A DNA stretch of 64,000 nt from JAFGBI01 sp964480725 (GCA_964480725.1 CAYZQO010000019.1:1-64000); one strand, 5' to 3'; numbered from the stretch's first letter, positions 1-8,916 are shown. Translations and numbers: made by a program. The notes: generated by a model from the sequence alone, not told the origin.

Positions 1-16
1 CTAGGTCATTGATTTG

Positions 17-43
17 GAACAACAAACAAACCGTTTGTTGTTC
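17..43. promoter_or_regulatory. AT-rich palindrome, probable operator
   Basis: Two 11-base arms (17-27 and 33-43) are perfect inverted repeats around a 5-base spacer. A second, overlapping dyad with 7-base arms is centred on base 32 (25-39). Its AACAAAC/GTTTGTT half-sites resemble operators of TetR-family repressors. It stands out in very GC-rich DNA and ends 15 bases before the proB start. It could control proB or a divergent gene just outside the window. It has no GC-rich stem or T-tract, so a terminator is less likely. Confidence 0.5.
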
Positions 44-58
44 TAGGCTCGGCGCGCC

Positions 59-1141
59 ATGCCCCTCCGAGATCCCGTCGTCCGCGCTCGGCGGATCGTC
101 GTCAAGATCGGGTCACGAGCCCTGACGGAGGACGCGGTCGCCCAGAACCGGCTGGCTGCCGAGATCGCGGGGCTCGCCCTGGAGGGACGGTCGTTCGTGC
201 TGGTCAGCAGCGGGGCGATCGCGATCGGTGTCAAGCGCCTCGGCTACCGGCGACGACCTCGCGAGATGGGGCGGCTCCAGGCGGCCGCCGCGGCCGGGCA
301 GACGGAGCTGATGCGCCGCTACGACGAGGTGTTCGCCCGCCACGGCCTGGTCGCCGCACAGGTGCTCCTCACCCATGCGGACTTGGCCGACCGGGAACGA
401 CTGAACAACGCTCGCGCTGCCTTCGCAGAGCTGCTCGAGGCGGGCGCAATCCCGGTGGTGAACGAGAACGACACGGTGTCGACCGAGGAGATCCGGTTTG
501 GCGACAACGACCAGCTGGCCTCGATGGTAACGCCACTGGTCGGCGCCGAGCTCCTGGTGCTCCTCACCGACGTGCCCGGCGTTCTCGACAAAGACGGCAA
601 GCGCATCCCGGTGATGACGCCGGAGGCGACCTTGGGTGCGTTCAGCAGCGGCAGCACGGTGGGCACGGGCGGGATCCAGAGCAAGATCGACGCGGCCTGG
701 AAGGCGGCCCGCGCAGGAGCCGCCGCGCTGATCGCCCCGGCCTCCCAGCCGGGACTCCTCCGCTCGGTCCTGGCCGGCGCCGATCTCGGCACCCTGTTCC
801 CTCCCGCCGGGTCCGCGCTGCGCGCACGCAAGCACTGGATCGCTTACACGCTGCGACCCCGGGGGGCCATCCTGCTCGACCGCGGCGCCGCGCTAGCGGT
901 CCGGGGGGGCAAGTCCAGCCTGCTCCCGGTGGGCGTGCTCGGGGTCCGCGGCTTCTTCGGACCCGGTGACGCCGTCCGCCTGCTGGACGTCGAGGGTCAG
1001 GAGATCGGCCGCGGGCTGACCCGCCTCGGCTCGCTCGAGGTGGCCCGGGCGGCCGGGGTGCCCCGCGCGGGGCTCGCGCCGTTGTTCGGTACCGACGACG
1101 TGGTGGTGGTCCACCGGGACGATCTCGTCGTCGCCGGCTGA
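59..1141 (+). CDS. proB: Glutamate 5-kinase
   Basis: ATP-dependent phosphorylation of L-glutamate to glutamyl 5-phosphate, first step of proline synthesis, in the cytoplasm. The 360-residue length matches full ProB with an N-terminal amino-acid-kinase domain (about 8-255) and a C-terminal PUA domain (about 270-350). Visible motifs are VVKIGSRAL near the N-terminus, VSSGAIAIG, the substrate motif VNENDTVSTEEIRFGDND, and GTGGIQSKIDAAWKAA. ATG at 59 was chosen because the kinase domain begins almost at once. The usual partner proA does not follow; the next gene is an unrelated protease. An AT-rich palindrome lies just upstream. The family call is secure. Confidence 0.95.
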   Translation: MPLRDPVVRARRIVVKIGSRALTEDAVAQNRLAAEIAGLALEGRSFVLVSSGAIAIGVKRLGYRRRPREMGRLQAAAAAGQTELMRRYDEVFARHGLVAAQVLLTHADLADRERLNNARAAFAELLEAGAIPVVNENDTVSTEEIRFGDNDQLASMVTPLVGAELLVLLTDVPGVLDKDGKRIPVMTPEATLGAFSSGSTVGTGGIQSKIDAAWKAARAGAAALIAPASQPGLLRSVLAGADLGTLFPPAGSALRARKHWIAYTLRPRGAILLDRGAALAVRGGKSSLLPVGVLGVRGFFGPGDAVRLLDVEGQEIGRGLTRLGSLEVARAAGVPRAGLAPLFGTDDVVVVHRDDLVVAG

Positions 1142-1507
1142 ACCCACCGTCCCCGTTCACGCCCCGCCGCTGGCGGGGAATGGCCGTGCTCCCCCTGCGG
1201 CTCGCCCCGCGCCCAGCAAACGCCGCGCGCGCCGGGTGCGAGCCGCGACCACCCCGACCGACAAACCGAAGGCAACCCAAGCCTGCCACCAAAGATGCGC
1301 CGGCGTCGTTGGGTCGGAACTCTTCGGGTGCGGCGCGGTCGAACTCTCTTCGTCATGTGGTCGGCTCGGTCACCGGCGGGCGCTCGGTTCCGGCGGGGAG
1401 CGCCCCGCACGCCGGCGGCGATCTCCCCTCGGGGATCCCGGCGCCACGGACGGATAGCACCGGGCTGCACCGGGCGTTCCGGCGCGATAGAATGGGAGGC
1501 GTCGGGC
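1142..1507. other. Gap downstream of proB with one hairpin
   Basis: This 366-base stretch separates proB from the protease gene. It contains one small GC hairpin right after proB (listed separately) and a purine-rich GGGAGG just before 1508 that fits a ribosome binding site for the TTG start there. Open frames run through it but carry no recognisable domain. No RNA gene or repeat was seen. Confidence 0.5.
1162..1178 (+). terminator. GC hairpin after proB
   Basis: A perfect 7-bp stem (CCCCGCC/GGCGGGG) with a 3-base loop lies 21 bases after the proB stop. No T-tract follows, so termination is inferred from position only. Confidence 0.4.
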
Positions 1508-2332
1508 TTGCGCGTCGTCACCATCCTCCCTCCGCTCCTGGCCGTCATCGCGGTGGCGACGTTGGGGTGCACCCGTGGCGCTCCGGCCTCGAACCTGCCT
1601 CCCCGCCCCGCCTCGGCGGAAGAGGTGCAGCGGCCGGAGCCGGTGATTCAGCTGGTGGACGACGACGACTACGTGGTTCGCGTCATCGCGGGGGACACGA
1701 CGTGCTCGGGGACCCTGGTGGCCGGCGATCAGGTGCTGACGGCGCATCACTGCGTGAGCGCGCGAGCCGGGGACGGCACGATTCTGGCGCGCGACGTGGA
1801 CCCGTCGACGGTGCGCGTGGAGCTCGGCAGTGGCTACCTGCCCTGGGGCGAGGTCGGAGTCCGCGGGATCCTCGCGCCACCGTGCGGCCACGGTGCCGGC
1901 TCCGGCGACATCGCCATGTTGATCCTCGACCGTGAGCTCGTCGGCGTCGCGACGCTGCCGCCGGCGCTCGACCGTGCCCCAACCGTCGGGGAGTTCGTCG
2001 AGCCTGCCGGGTTCGGGGTCTGCCCGGCGAGCGAGGACGGGATCCGAAAGCACGTCCGCACCGGAGGACCGCTCGACGCGCTCCGGGCAGATCGCTTCCG
2101 CCTCGACGCGTCCATCTGCCCGGGCGACTCCGGGGGGCCCGCTTTGACCCGAGACGGGCAGCTCGTGGGGGTGATCTCGGCGGCAGTAATGGACGGCAGC
2201 GCCTCGACGGTCGGTCGCTCGGAGTTCACCAGGCTCGATCATTGGCGCCCCTTGTTCGCAAATGCGAAGATGGTTTCCGAGGGTGCGAGCCCCGCGGAAG
2301 TCCCGCCGATCGCCGGCTGTCCCCAGCCCTGA
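1508..2332 (+). CDS. Trypsin-like serine protease, lipoprotein
   Basis: Chymotrypsin-fold (S1) serine endopeptidase. From a TTG start at 1508 the protein opens with a lipoprotein signal whose lipobox ends TLGC (Cys21), so it should be membrane-anchored outside the cytoplasm. The catalytic triad is complete: His81 in LTAHHC, Asp134 in GSGDIAML and Ser208 in CPGDSGGP. TTG is preferred because GGGAGG lies about 8 bases upstream and the hydrophobic segment then becomes N-terminal; the frame is open back to 1295 but that extension is Arg-rich and unlike a signal. The substrate is unknown. The signal-peptidase-like gene follows 54 bases downstream on the same strand. Confidence 0.85.
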   Translation: MRVVTILPPLLAVIAVATLGCTRGAPASNLPPRPASAEEVQRPEPVIQLVDDDDYVVRVIAGDTTCSGTLVAGDQVLTAHHCVSARAGDGTILARDVDPSTVRVELGSGYLPWGEVGVRGILAPPCGHGAGSGDIAMLILDRELVGVATLPPALDRAPTVGEFVEPAGFGVCPASEDGIRKHVRTGGPLDALRADRFRLDASICPGDSGGPALTRDGQLVGVISAAVMDGSASTVGRSEFTRLDHWRPLFANAKMVSEGASPAEVPPIAGCPQP

Positions 2333-2386
2333 ACGGGCTTGGGCCGCCCTGCGGTCGCAGTCATTGCGCGCGCCCATGGAGCGGTC

Positions 2387-3028
2387 GTGGAAAGGAAGTT
2401 CGTTCGCTTCATCGTCTGGACGGTGATCATCGTCGGGTCGCTGGCCGGGCTGGCGCGGGCCTTTCTGGTCCGCGCCTGGGTCGTCCCCGGTGACGACCCG
2501 GACTTCCTCGCCTCCGCCGCGCCGACGCTCGAGGCCGGGGACGTGGTCCTCCTCTGGCGGCTCACGGCCCCCAGGTTCGGGGACCTGGCGCTCTGCGAGG
2601 ATCCCGAGACGGAGGGCGCCACCGTCGTCGGCCGCCTCCTCGCGGAGGGGGGCGATTCCATCACCATCCGCGGTGCCAGGATCGAGCTCAACGGTGAACG
2701 GAGCGGGACGGAGTTCGCCTGCGATCCCTTCTTCGTCCTGGATCCCGCGACCGACCAGGAGATCGAGATCCAGTGTTCGATCGAGGCGCTCGGCGGCCAC
2801 AAACACCCGATCGGAACGACTGGGGGCCAGAAGAACGTGCCTCCCCCGGTCCATGAGGTGCTGCAAGAGGATGAGGCCTACCTGGTGAGCGACAACCGCC
2901 TCTACCCCCACGATTCGCGGGTGTACGGCCCGGTGATCCGCGAAACCTGCAAGGAGTCGGTCGTTTTTCGCCTCGTCGGCGGCGGTGGCTGGCGCGACAC
3001 CAAACGTAGGCTGACCGGCCTCCTGTGA
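2387..3028 (+). CDS. Degenerate S26 signal peptidase-like membrane protein
   Basis: Starts with a single membrane segment (about residues 6-27) and then shows the layout of type I signal peptidase. Ser43 in SAAPTLEAGD aligns with the catalytic serine of SMxPTLxxGD. The segment GRLLAEGGD (82-90) aligns with KRVVGLPGD, so the general-base Lys appears replaced by Gly82. SDNRLYPHDSRVYGPV matches box E (GDNRxxSxDSRxxGxV) imperfectly. Without the lysine it may be inactive or use another base. About 60 extra residues precede box E. GTG at 2387 has GGAG just upstream; ATG 2339 in the same frame is an alternative but adds non-membrane sequence. Probably co-transcribed with its neighbours. Confidence 0.65.
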   Translation: MERKFVRFIVWTVIIVGSLAGLARAFLVRAWVVPGDDPDFLASAAPTLEAGDVVLLWRLTAPRFGDLALCEDPETEGATVVGRLLAEGGDSITIRGARIELNGERSGTEFACDPFFVLDPATDQEIEIQCSIEALGGHKHPIGTTGGQKNVPPPVHEVLQEDEAYLVSDNRLYPHDSRVYGPVIRETCKESVVFRLVGGGGWRDTKRRLTGLL

Positions 3029-3120
3029 GCCAGGAGCCGGTGCGTCCGGGCCGGGCCGAGCGGGGCGCTGAGCTGCGGGTTGCGCGCGCCGCCGAGGTGG
3101 GCCCATGATCGCCGGGCCAC

Positions 3121-4185
3121 ATGGAGGAGCTGGCGCGCCAGATCGGGGTCGCCTGTGGGAAATGCGATGCCTTCGCACCCCTCGAGGCGGCCCACTGCCC
3201 CGGCTGCGGCCAGCGGTTCGTGGGGCCCCCGACCGAGCTCGGGGGCGACGCGACCGAGCCCCCGGCCGCGGGGGCTGCCGAAGCCATGGGTTCCGACCCG
3301 ATTCGGGAAGGCAGTTCCCATCTGGTCGAAACTGATCGACGCTACGGGGCGGCGGCGGCCCAGTCCGGGTCGCTCGCCGCGAGCCTCTCCGAGGAGGAGC
3401 TGATGGAGCAGACGAGGACGTTCGTGTGTCAGTCCTGCATGACCCCGGTCCCCAAGGGCCACAAGTTCTGCGGCCGGTGCGGCGCGCCGGTGCCGGAGGA
3501 GATCCTCGCCCTGCAGGTCAAGTACTTCAGCGACATGCAGAATCCGGAGAAGGCCCGCCTCATCCTCATCCGTGGCGATGGCATGGACGGGCTCAGCTAT
3601 CACCTCAAAGCGGACTCGCACGTCGTCGGGAAGACCGGTCAGGTGGACTTCCCCGAGGATCCGTTCGTCAGCCCGCGACACGCCAACTTCTTCTACCGCG
3701 ATGGTCGGCTCGTGGTCCGCGACGAGGGCTCTCTCAACGGGGTCTACATCCGAGTCCGGGGCACCGTAGAGATCGTGGCGGGTGACACCTTCCTCGCCGG
3801 AGAGCAACTGCTTCGCCTCGACCCGACGCCGAAGGCGGCGGACGGCGCGGACGCCGAGGGGACCTACTTCTACTCGTCTCCGAAGCACCCCAGCGCATTT
3901 CGCGTCAACCAGATCCTCGAGGGAGGGGCGCTCGGCATGACCGTCTGCACGCGCGGTACCACGCTGCAGATCGGGCGTGAGGATGGGGACCTGAACTTCC
4001 CCGGCGATCTCTTCATGTCGGGCAAGCACTGCACCGTCGCCGAGCAGGAGGGGAAGTACCTGCTCACGGATCACGACAGCCGCAACGGCACCTACGTCCG
4101 CGTCAAGGCCGACACGCCCCTTGCGCACGGGGACTACCTGTTCATCGGACGGAAGCTGCTGCGCGTGGAGCTGAACACGAACTAG
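3121..4185 (+). CDS. Double zinc-ribbon, double FHA-domain protein
   Basis: A predicted phosphothreonine-binding signalling adaptor of 354 residues in the cytoplasm. Two short zinc ribbons come first: CGKC..CPGCG near residues 12-31 and CQSC..CGRCG around 103-121. Two FHA domains follow. FHA1 (about 150-225) has SPRH and SLNGVYIRV; FHA2 (about 265-350) has IGREDGDL, SGKH and SRNGTYVRV, the residues that contact phosphopeptide. Such proteins work with Hanks-type Ser/Thr kinases; a zinc-ribbon kinase lies 11 kb away, but a link is only inference. The stop is followed by a strong hairpin shared with convergent pcnB. Confidence 0.85.
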   Translation: MEELARQIGVACGKCDAFAPLEAAHCPGCGQRFVGPPTELGGDATEPPAAGAAEAMGSDPIREGSSHLVETDRRYGAAAAQSGSLAASLSEEELMEQTRTFVCQSCMTPVPKGHKFCGRCGAPVPEEILALQVKYFSDMQNPEKARLILIRGDGMDGLSYHLKADSHVVGKTGQVDFPEDPFVSPRHANFFYRDGRLVVRDEGSLNGVYIRVRGTVEIVAGDTFLAGEQLLRLDPTPKAADGADAEGTYFYSSPKHPSAFRVNQILEGGALGMTVCTRGTTLQIGREDGDLNFPGDLFMSGKHCTVAEQEGKYLLTDHDSRNGTYVRVKADTPLAHGDYLFIGRKLLRVELNTN

Positions 4186-4279
4186 GGCAGCAACCAGCGG
4201 GATCGCCGCGGAGGATCAGCGACCGGGAGGACCGAGCCAGCAGCGGATCTCGCCCGAGGCCGCTGTCGGAACGCTCCTT

Positions 4280-4309
4280 CGCCCCTGGCAACCAGTGGTG
4301 CCAGGGGCG
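4280..4309. terminator. Bidirectional terminator hairpin
   Basis: An 11-bp perfect stem (4280-4290 with 4299-4309, core CCCCTGGCA/TGCCAGGGG) and 8-base loop lie between the convergent FHA gene and pcnB. No T-tract flanks it on either strand, so function is inferred from strength and position. Confidence 0.55.
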
Positions 4310-4429
4310 CGCCCTCCAGGTTGCCGACGCAGCTGGCAAGCCGATCGCTGCTCCGGGGCAGCGGGGGATGCGACGGGAGCGGAGCGCGGCGGGCGTCGCC
4401 TCGCTGCGGTCAGCCGCGAGCCAATGCGA

Positions 4430-5749
4430 TCAGGTCGCCACGAGTTCGGGAGCCTTGCGGCGGGGGCGCCGGCGAGCTCTCCGCTCGGACGGTTCGGCCG
4501 CGGGCGGCGGCGGTATCGGCTCCGCACAGGCCTCGTCCCGCAGGCCCTTCACGAGCACGGCGAGCTCGTAGGACATGCTGCGGGTGAGCCGCCCCGCACG
4601 CCCAGCCTCGAGGCGCGGCAGGATGGCGCTGATGCGGCGCGCTGCATCTGCGATGCGCCTCGGCACGTTGAGCCGCTCGACGATCGGCTCGAGGAAATCG
4701 CCGGCGGCCTGGATGCGATCTCGGTGGCCGCTGCACGCCTCGCGCAGGGGCTCGAGCAGCAGCGTCGTGAGCACCACCACGTCGTCGAGCGGGCCGGTCG
4801 CCGCCGCGCGGCGATCCAGGGCTGTGAGCAGCCGCCAGACCACGCTGGCGGACGCCTCGTCATCGGACAGATAGGCCGCGACCTCCGGCAACAGGACGTC
4901 GAGCAGCCCCGTCTCCCAGGCGAGCCACATGGAGCGGTGCGCCGCACCCTCGCGCAGCAGGCGCAGCAGCTCCTCGAAGAGCCGCGGCCGAGCCGCCATG
5001 GCGAGCGTGCCCCGGCACCGCACGATGGCGTCGTACACCGACGGCGAAATCCCGAGGTCGAGCCGGGCGCAAAACTTGATGGCGCGCAGCATCCGCACGG
5101 GGTCTTCCTGGAAGCGGACGATCGGGTCACCAATGGTCGCGACCGTGCGACGCTCGATGTCGGGAACCCCGCCGACCCAGTCGAGGACGCGGTGACCCTC
5201 CAGGTCGTAGAAGAGACCGTTGATGGTGAAATCGCGGCGCTGCGCGTCCTCGTGGGCGGCTCCGAAGGCGTTGTCGTCCCGGATCAGGAGGTCCTCCGCG
5301 CTCTGCGCCTCCTCCGTTTGGGGCGCGCAGCGGAACGTGGCCGTCTCGATGACCTTGCCGCTGCCGAACAGCACGTGCACGAGCCGGAACCGGCGGCCGA
5401 TCACCCGCGAGTTGCGGAACAGGGTCCGTACATCGTCGGGGCGGGCGCTGGTGGCCACGTCGAAGTCCTTCGGTCGGCACCCGAGGAGCAGGTCCCGAAC
5501 GCACCCACCGACGAGGTAGGCCTCGTGCCCGTGGCGGACGAGCCGGCGCACGACCTTCGCCGCATCGGGATCGACCAGCGCCTCGTCGAGCGCGACCGTT
5601 CGAATGTCCGGCGCGACCTGCCACTGCGGGTCGGCCCGCTGCGACGCGTCCATCGGCTCCGGTGGCTCGTCCACGGTCACGCGGGCGCGCCGCCGCGCGG
5701 CCTCGCGCCGGAGCGCGGCCAGTTCGTCACGCGAGACTCGCTGTGTCAT
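4430..5749 (-). CDS. pcnB: Poly(A) polymerase
   Basis: Template-independent nucleotidyltransferase that adds 3' poly(A) tails to RNA, usually marking it for decay. The 439-residue protein has the class II polymerase-beta fold: YLVGGCVRDLLLG followed by PKDFDVATSA, which supplies the metal-binding Asp pair, then QRRDFTINGL and the tRNA/RNA-head region with EDPVRMLRAIKF. The segment VIGRRFRLVHVLF matches the motif that separates PcnB from CCA-adding enzymes. ATG 5749 gives a 55-residue basic N-terminal extension as in other PcnB; the frame is open to 6211 without similarity. The C-terminus is an Arg-rich tail, common in RNA-binding proteins. It stands alone on the minus strand. Confidence 0.9.
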   Translation of the reverse strand: MTQRVSRDELAALRREAARRRARVTVDEPPEPMDASQRADPQWQVAPDIRTVALDEALVDPDAAKVVRRLVRHGHEAYLVGGCVRDLLLGCRPKDFDVATSARPDDVRTLFRNSRVIGRRFRLVHVLFGSGKVIETATFRCAPQTEEAQSAEDLLIRDDNAFGAAHEDAQRRDFTINGLFYDLEGHRVLDWVGGVPDIERRTVATIGDPIVRFQEDPVRMLRAIKFCARLDLGISPSVYDAIVRCRGTLAMAARPRLFEELLRLLREGAAHRSMWLAWETGLLDVLLPEVAAYLSDDEASASVVWRLLTALDRRAAATGPLDDVVVLTTLLLEPLREACSGHRDRIQAAGDFLEPIVERLNVPRRIADAARRISAILPRLEAGRAGRLTRSMSYELAVLVKGLRDEACAEPIPPPPAAEPSERRARRRPRRKAPELVAT

Positions 5750-6100
5750 GCGGGGCAGGCAACCCGAGGCTCGATCCGCGCTCGTCGCTCGACGGAAGCC
5801 CAGTCTGGCTCCCCGGGGGCGGTGACGGCCGGCGTCGGGTGCGGGATCGAGTTCAAGAAGGTACGGTGCGGAGGCGGCCCGCCAAGTAAGGGGACCGGCA
5901 GTGGCCCCGAGGGCGCACGCCGCTTTGTCTTTAGCAGGGACCGCGGGGGCGCGCCACTCCGAGGACCCAGCGAGCGGGCCCCGCGGGCAGGCCTGGACCG
6001 ACCCGGGACCAAACCCGGGGGTCGTGGTGCTGCGCGCAGCCCCTGTTCGGCTGGGGTGGGCCGAGTTCACTCCCGCGGGGCGCAGCGGTATGGTGCCCGG
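5750..6100. other. Divergent gap pcnB / DUF218 gene
   Basis: This 351-base region between divergent genes must hold promoters for both, but no convincing -35/-10 pair could be picked out. A CCCGGG repeat pair at 6002-6007 and 6014-6019 could form a 6-bp hairpin. No RNA gene or coding sequence is supported here. Confidence 0.4.
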
Positions 6101-6592
6101 GTGTCGCTCGGGGCGCTGGTCGTGCTGGGCTGTCGGGTGGCGGCGGACGGCAATCCCGGACCTGCCGCGCTGCGCCGGCTGCTGCGGGCCGCTGCGGCGT
6201 ACGGCGAGCACCCGTTGCCCGTGCTCCTCAGCGGCGGTCGGGCCTGGGCGGGGACGGTGGAGGCGGTGGCCTTTCGTGAGTGGCTGGTGGCCCGGGGTGG
6301 CGTGCCCGCGGCCGCGACCTGGGTCGAGTGCTGCTCGCTCTCGACGGCGGAGAACGCCCGCTTCTCAGCGAGCATCCTCGCCGAGCTGGGCGTCCGTCGG
6401 ATCGGCGTCGTCACTTGCGACTGGCACCTGCCGCGGGCGCTCCGCGCCTTCGCCCGTGCGGGGATCGAGGCCTCCCCGCTGCCGGCCGCCTCGCCCCGGA
6501 TCGATCTCCCCAGGCGCTGGGGGCGCGCGCTGCGCGAGCGGGCCGCAGGTCCGCTCGACTCCTGGTGCACGTGGGGGTGGGAGGTCGCGTGA
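6101..6592 (+). CDS. DUF218 (YdcF/SanA-like) protein
   Basis: A short 163-residue member of the DUF218 family, whose members are linked to envelope polysaccharide or peptidoglycan-related functions, mostly without known reactions. Family motifs are LLSGGRAWAG (strand-loop), the LSTAENARFS helix and VVTCDWHLPRAL, equivalent to VTSxxHxxRA. There is no N-terminal membrane anchor, unlike SanA. GTG 6101 was chosen because the first strand (ALVVLGCRV) starts directly after it; the frame is open far upstream but overlaps pcnB antisense. Its stop overlaps the next start by 4 bp (GTGA), so the two genes are probably translationally coupled. Confidence 0.75.
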   Translation: MSLGALVVLGCRVAADGNPGPAALRRLLRAAAAYGEHPLPVLLSGGRAWAGTVEAVAFREWLVARGGVPAAATWVECCSLSTAENARFSASILAELGVRRIGVVTCDWHLPRALRAFARAGIEASPLPAASPRIDLPRRWGRALRERAAGPLDSWCTWGWEVA

Positions 6593-8817
6593 GGTCGGGA
6601 CGCACGGCGGCGGCGGTCGGTCTGTTGCTGCTCGCCTGCGGCGGCCGCGGTCGCTCCGACACCGTTGCCTCGACGGCGACGGGAGCCGCTTCGGTCTCCG
6701 GTCCTTCGCCAGCCTCGTCAGCGGGGGCCAGCGCCGACCACCGGGTCCGATCCCTGCTCGGCGCCGAGATCGAGCGCCGATCGGCGGCGATCCTGGACGA
6801 CGATCTGAGCCATCGCGCCGCGCCGGTGCGGCGTGCCGCCGCCCGCGCCGCCGCCCGCATCGCCGACGCCCGGGCCGCGACGCTCGTTGCCCGCGCGATC
6901 ACGGACGTGGATCCGGAAGTCGTCGCCTGGGCCGCGCACGGGCTTGGCGCCACCTGCGCGGGACGTGAACGGGAAACCGTTCGTCGCCTCGTCGCGCGCA
7001 GCGTCTCGCTGGGCCCGCCGCCGCAGGTCCCGGCAGCAGCGAAGCTCCCCGGCGCCGTCGTTCCCCAGCGCGCCATCGCGGCAGCGCTGGCCCGCTGCGG
7101 CAACCGCGAGGCTGAGATCACGCTCCGCGCTTGGCTGCGGGATGGCTCGGGAAGGGCCGAGCTCGGCGCCGTGGGGCTGGGCCAGCTCGCCTTCCGCCGA
7201 GGCCGACTCGACGACGCCTCGCTGGTCGCGCTGCTGGACGCGGCGGCGCGGACCGAGAAGCCCGTCGCGCAAGCGCTGGTCGCCTTCGCCTACCTCGACG
7301 GCCTGGCTGAATCCGTGCGCGAGCGCCTCGTGAGCGTGGCGACGACGGCGCTCGCGAGCCAGGGGACGCGGCGCGCGCTCGCGATCCGTGCGCTCGGCCA
7401 GGGCGGGGCCGCGGCCGCGCGACCGCTCGCCGCGGCGCTCGGCGACGGCAAGCTCCCACCAGTGGACCGGGCCGAAGCGGCGCGTCAGCTCGGGCGCCTC
7501 GGCGCTGAGGGACAGGCGGCGCTCGGCGAGGCGCTCGGCCCACTGGTGCCCGCGACGACGGACGCGAACGGCCTGATCGGCCCCAAGTGGGCTCCGCTCG
7601 CGGCCGCGCTCGAGAGCCTTGAGGAACCGCTGCCGGCGGCACGCGATCCTCTGGCGCGGCTCGCCGAGCTCCCGCTCCAGTCCGGGGTGACCCCGGCGGT
7701 GCGACGGCGCGTCGTTTGGCTCCGCTGCGCCGCAGCCTCGATCCTCGCCGGGCAGGCGACGCTGAGCCAGCGGCTGGTGGCGTGCGATCCGGACCCGCAG
7801 GGTCGCGCTGGCGCACTCGCGACCCTGCGGGTGCTCGATCGCGGGAAGATCACGGGCGCGAGGCTCCGTCGCTGGCGCGAGCTCTCCACCAACGCCGATC
7901 CGGTGGTGAGCGAGACGGCGCTCGGGCTGATGGCCCGACACCCAGAGATCCACCGACCCCATGAGGTGCTCGTTCAGGCGCTCGGCAGTGACCGGCCCGG
8001 CGTGGTGGCGGCCGCCGCCAAGGTCCTCGCGGCATACCCGGACCGCGCCGGCATCACCCGCACCGACGACCGCGCGGATTCCGACCAGCGACTGGCCTCC
8101 GCGGAGGCACCGAAGCCAGAGGCGGCGCTGGTGACCGCGCTCGCTGCGGCCCTCTCCAGGCCACTTGCGAAGGGCTCCTTCGAGCCGCGCCTCTCGCTGC
8201 TCGACGCGACGGGCTCGCTCGCGGTGCTGAGCCTCAAGCCGGAGCTGGAGGCTTCCTGCCGGAGTGACCAGCCCGCCCTGCGAGCCCACGCCGAGCGGGC
8301 CCTGAGGCGCCTGGGCGATCGGCGACGCACCTGCGACGGGCCGGCCGCTGGAAAGACGAGCCGCCCGGCGAGCCTGCCGACGGTGGGGGGGTTCGAGCTG
8401 ATCCTGCACACGGACGCGGGCCGCCTTCGGCTCCGGCTCGACGCCGCGCAGACGCCGTTCGCGGTGGCGCGAGTGGTCGAGCTCGCGCGCACGCGGTTCT
8501 ACGACGGCACGGTCATCCACCGTGCCGTGCCCGGGTTCGTCGTCCAGTTCGGCGACCCCGGCGGCGACGGGTACGGCGGCTCCGACCGGGAACCGCTGCG
8601 CTGCGAGACGGGGACGCTCCCGTTCGATGCGCTCGCCGTGGGGATGGCGCTCTCGGGCCGCGACACGGGGTCGAGCCAGCTCTTCGTCACCCTGGGCAAC
8701 TACCCGCACCTGGATGGGGATTTCTCCCGGATCGGCACGGCGACTGGCGACTGGGACCAGGTCGTCGCCGGGGACGTCATCCAACGGGTCGAGGTCCGTC
8801 CCCTCGGCGTTCCGTGA
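6589..8817 (+). CDS. Lipoprotein with HEAT-like repeats and C-terminal cyclophilin domain
   Basis: A 742-residue predicted lipoprotein. GTG 6589 overlaps the upstream stop (GTGA) and gives a classical lipoprotein signal ending LLLLAC. Residues about 40-600 are Ala/Arg/Leu-rich helical repeats of HEAT/Armadillo type with many phrases like RRAAARAAARIADA. The last 145 residues are a cyclophilin-type peptidyl-prolyl isomerase: ARTRFYDGTVIHRAVPGFVVQ, then GSSQLFVTLGNYPHLDGDFSRIG. Cyclophilins catalyse prolyl isomerisation in protein folding. The sequence suggests an extracytoplasmic folding factor on a long repeat scaffold; partner proteins are unknown. Catalytic Arg in the FHR-equivalent motif (HRAVPGF) is retained. 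Confidence 0.8.
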   Translation: MRSGRTAAAVGLLLLACGGRGRSDTVASTATGAASVSGPSPASSAGASADHRVRSLLGAEIERRSAAILDDDLSHRAAPVRRAAARAAARIADARAATLVARAITDVDPEVVAWAAHGLGATCAGRERETVRRLVARSVSLGPPPQVPAAAKLPGAVVPQRAIAAALARCGNREAEITLRAWLRDGSGRAELGAVGLGQLAFRRGRLDDASLVALLDAAARTEKPVAQALVAFAYLDGLAESVRERLVSVATTALASQGTRRALAIRALGQGGAAAARPLAAALGDGKLPPVDRAEAARQLGRLGAEGQAALGEALGPLVPATTDANGLIGPKWAPLAAALESLEEPLPAARDPLARLAELPLQSGVTPAVRRRVVWLRCAAASILAGQATLSQRLVACDPDPQGRAGALATLRVLDRGKITGARLRRWRELSTNADPVVSETALGLMARHPEIHRPHEVLVQALGSDRPGVVAAAAKVLAAYPDRAGITRTDDRADSDQRLASAEAPKPEAALVTALAAALSRPLAKGSFEPRLSLLDATGSLAVLSLKPELEASCRSDQPALRAHAERALRRLGDRRRTCDGPAAGKTSRPASLPTVGGFELILHTDAGRLRLRLDAAQTPFAVARVVELARTRFYDGTVIHRAVPGFVVQFGDPGGDGYGGSDREPLRCETGTLPFDALAVGMALSGRDTGSSQLFVTLGNYPHLDGDFSRIGTATGDWDQVVAGDVIQRVEVRPLGVP

Positions 8818-8916
8818 GCAGCGACCGGCTCGGACTGGCTAGCGTCGCCGCCGCACGAAGGCCGCTCAGAGGCGGGTCCACTTCCACGCCCGCGACCCGC
8901 CGGCTACGCTGGCGGC

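Noticed and set aside
1370..3178. A 602-codon minus-strand frame
   Set aside because: It overlaps the protease and signal-peptidase-like genes, which have full motifs; its own sequence has no recognisable fold.
4430..5749. CCA-adding tRNA nucleotidyltransferase
   Set aside because: The VIGRRFRLVHVLF motif and basic tail fit PcnB better than CCA enzymes.
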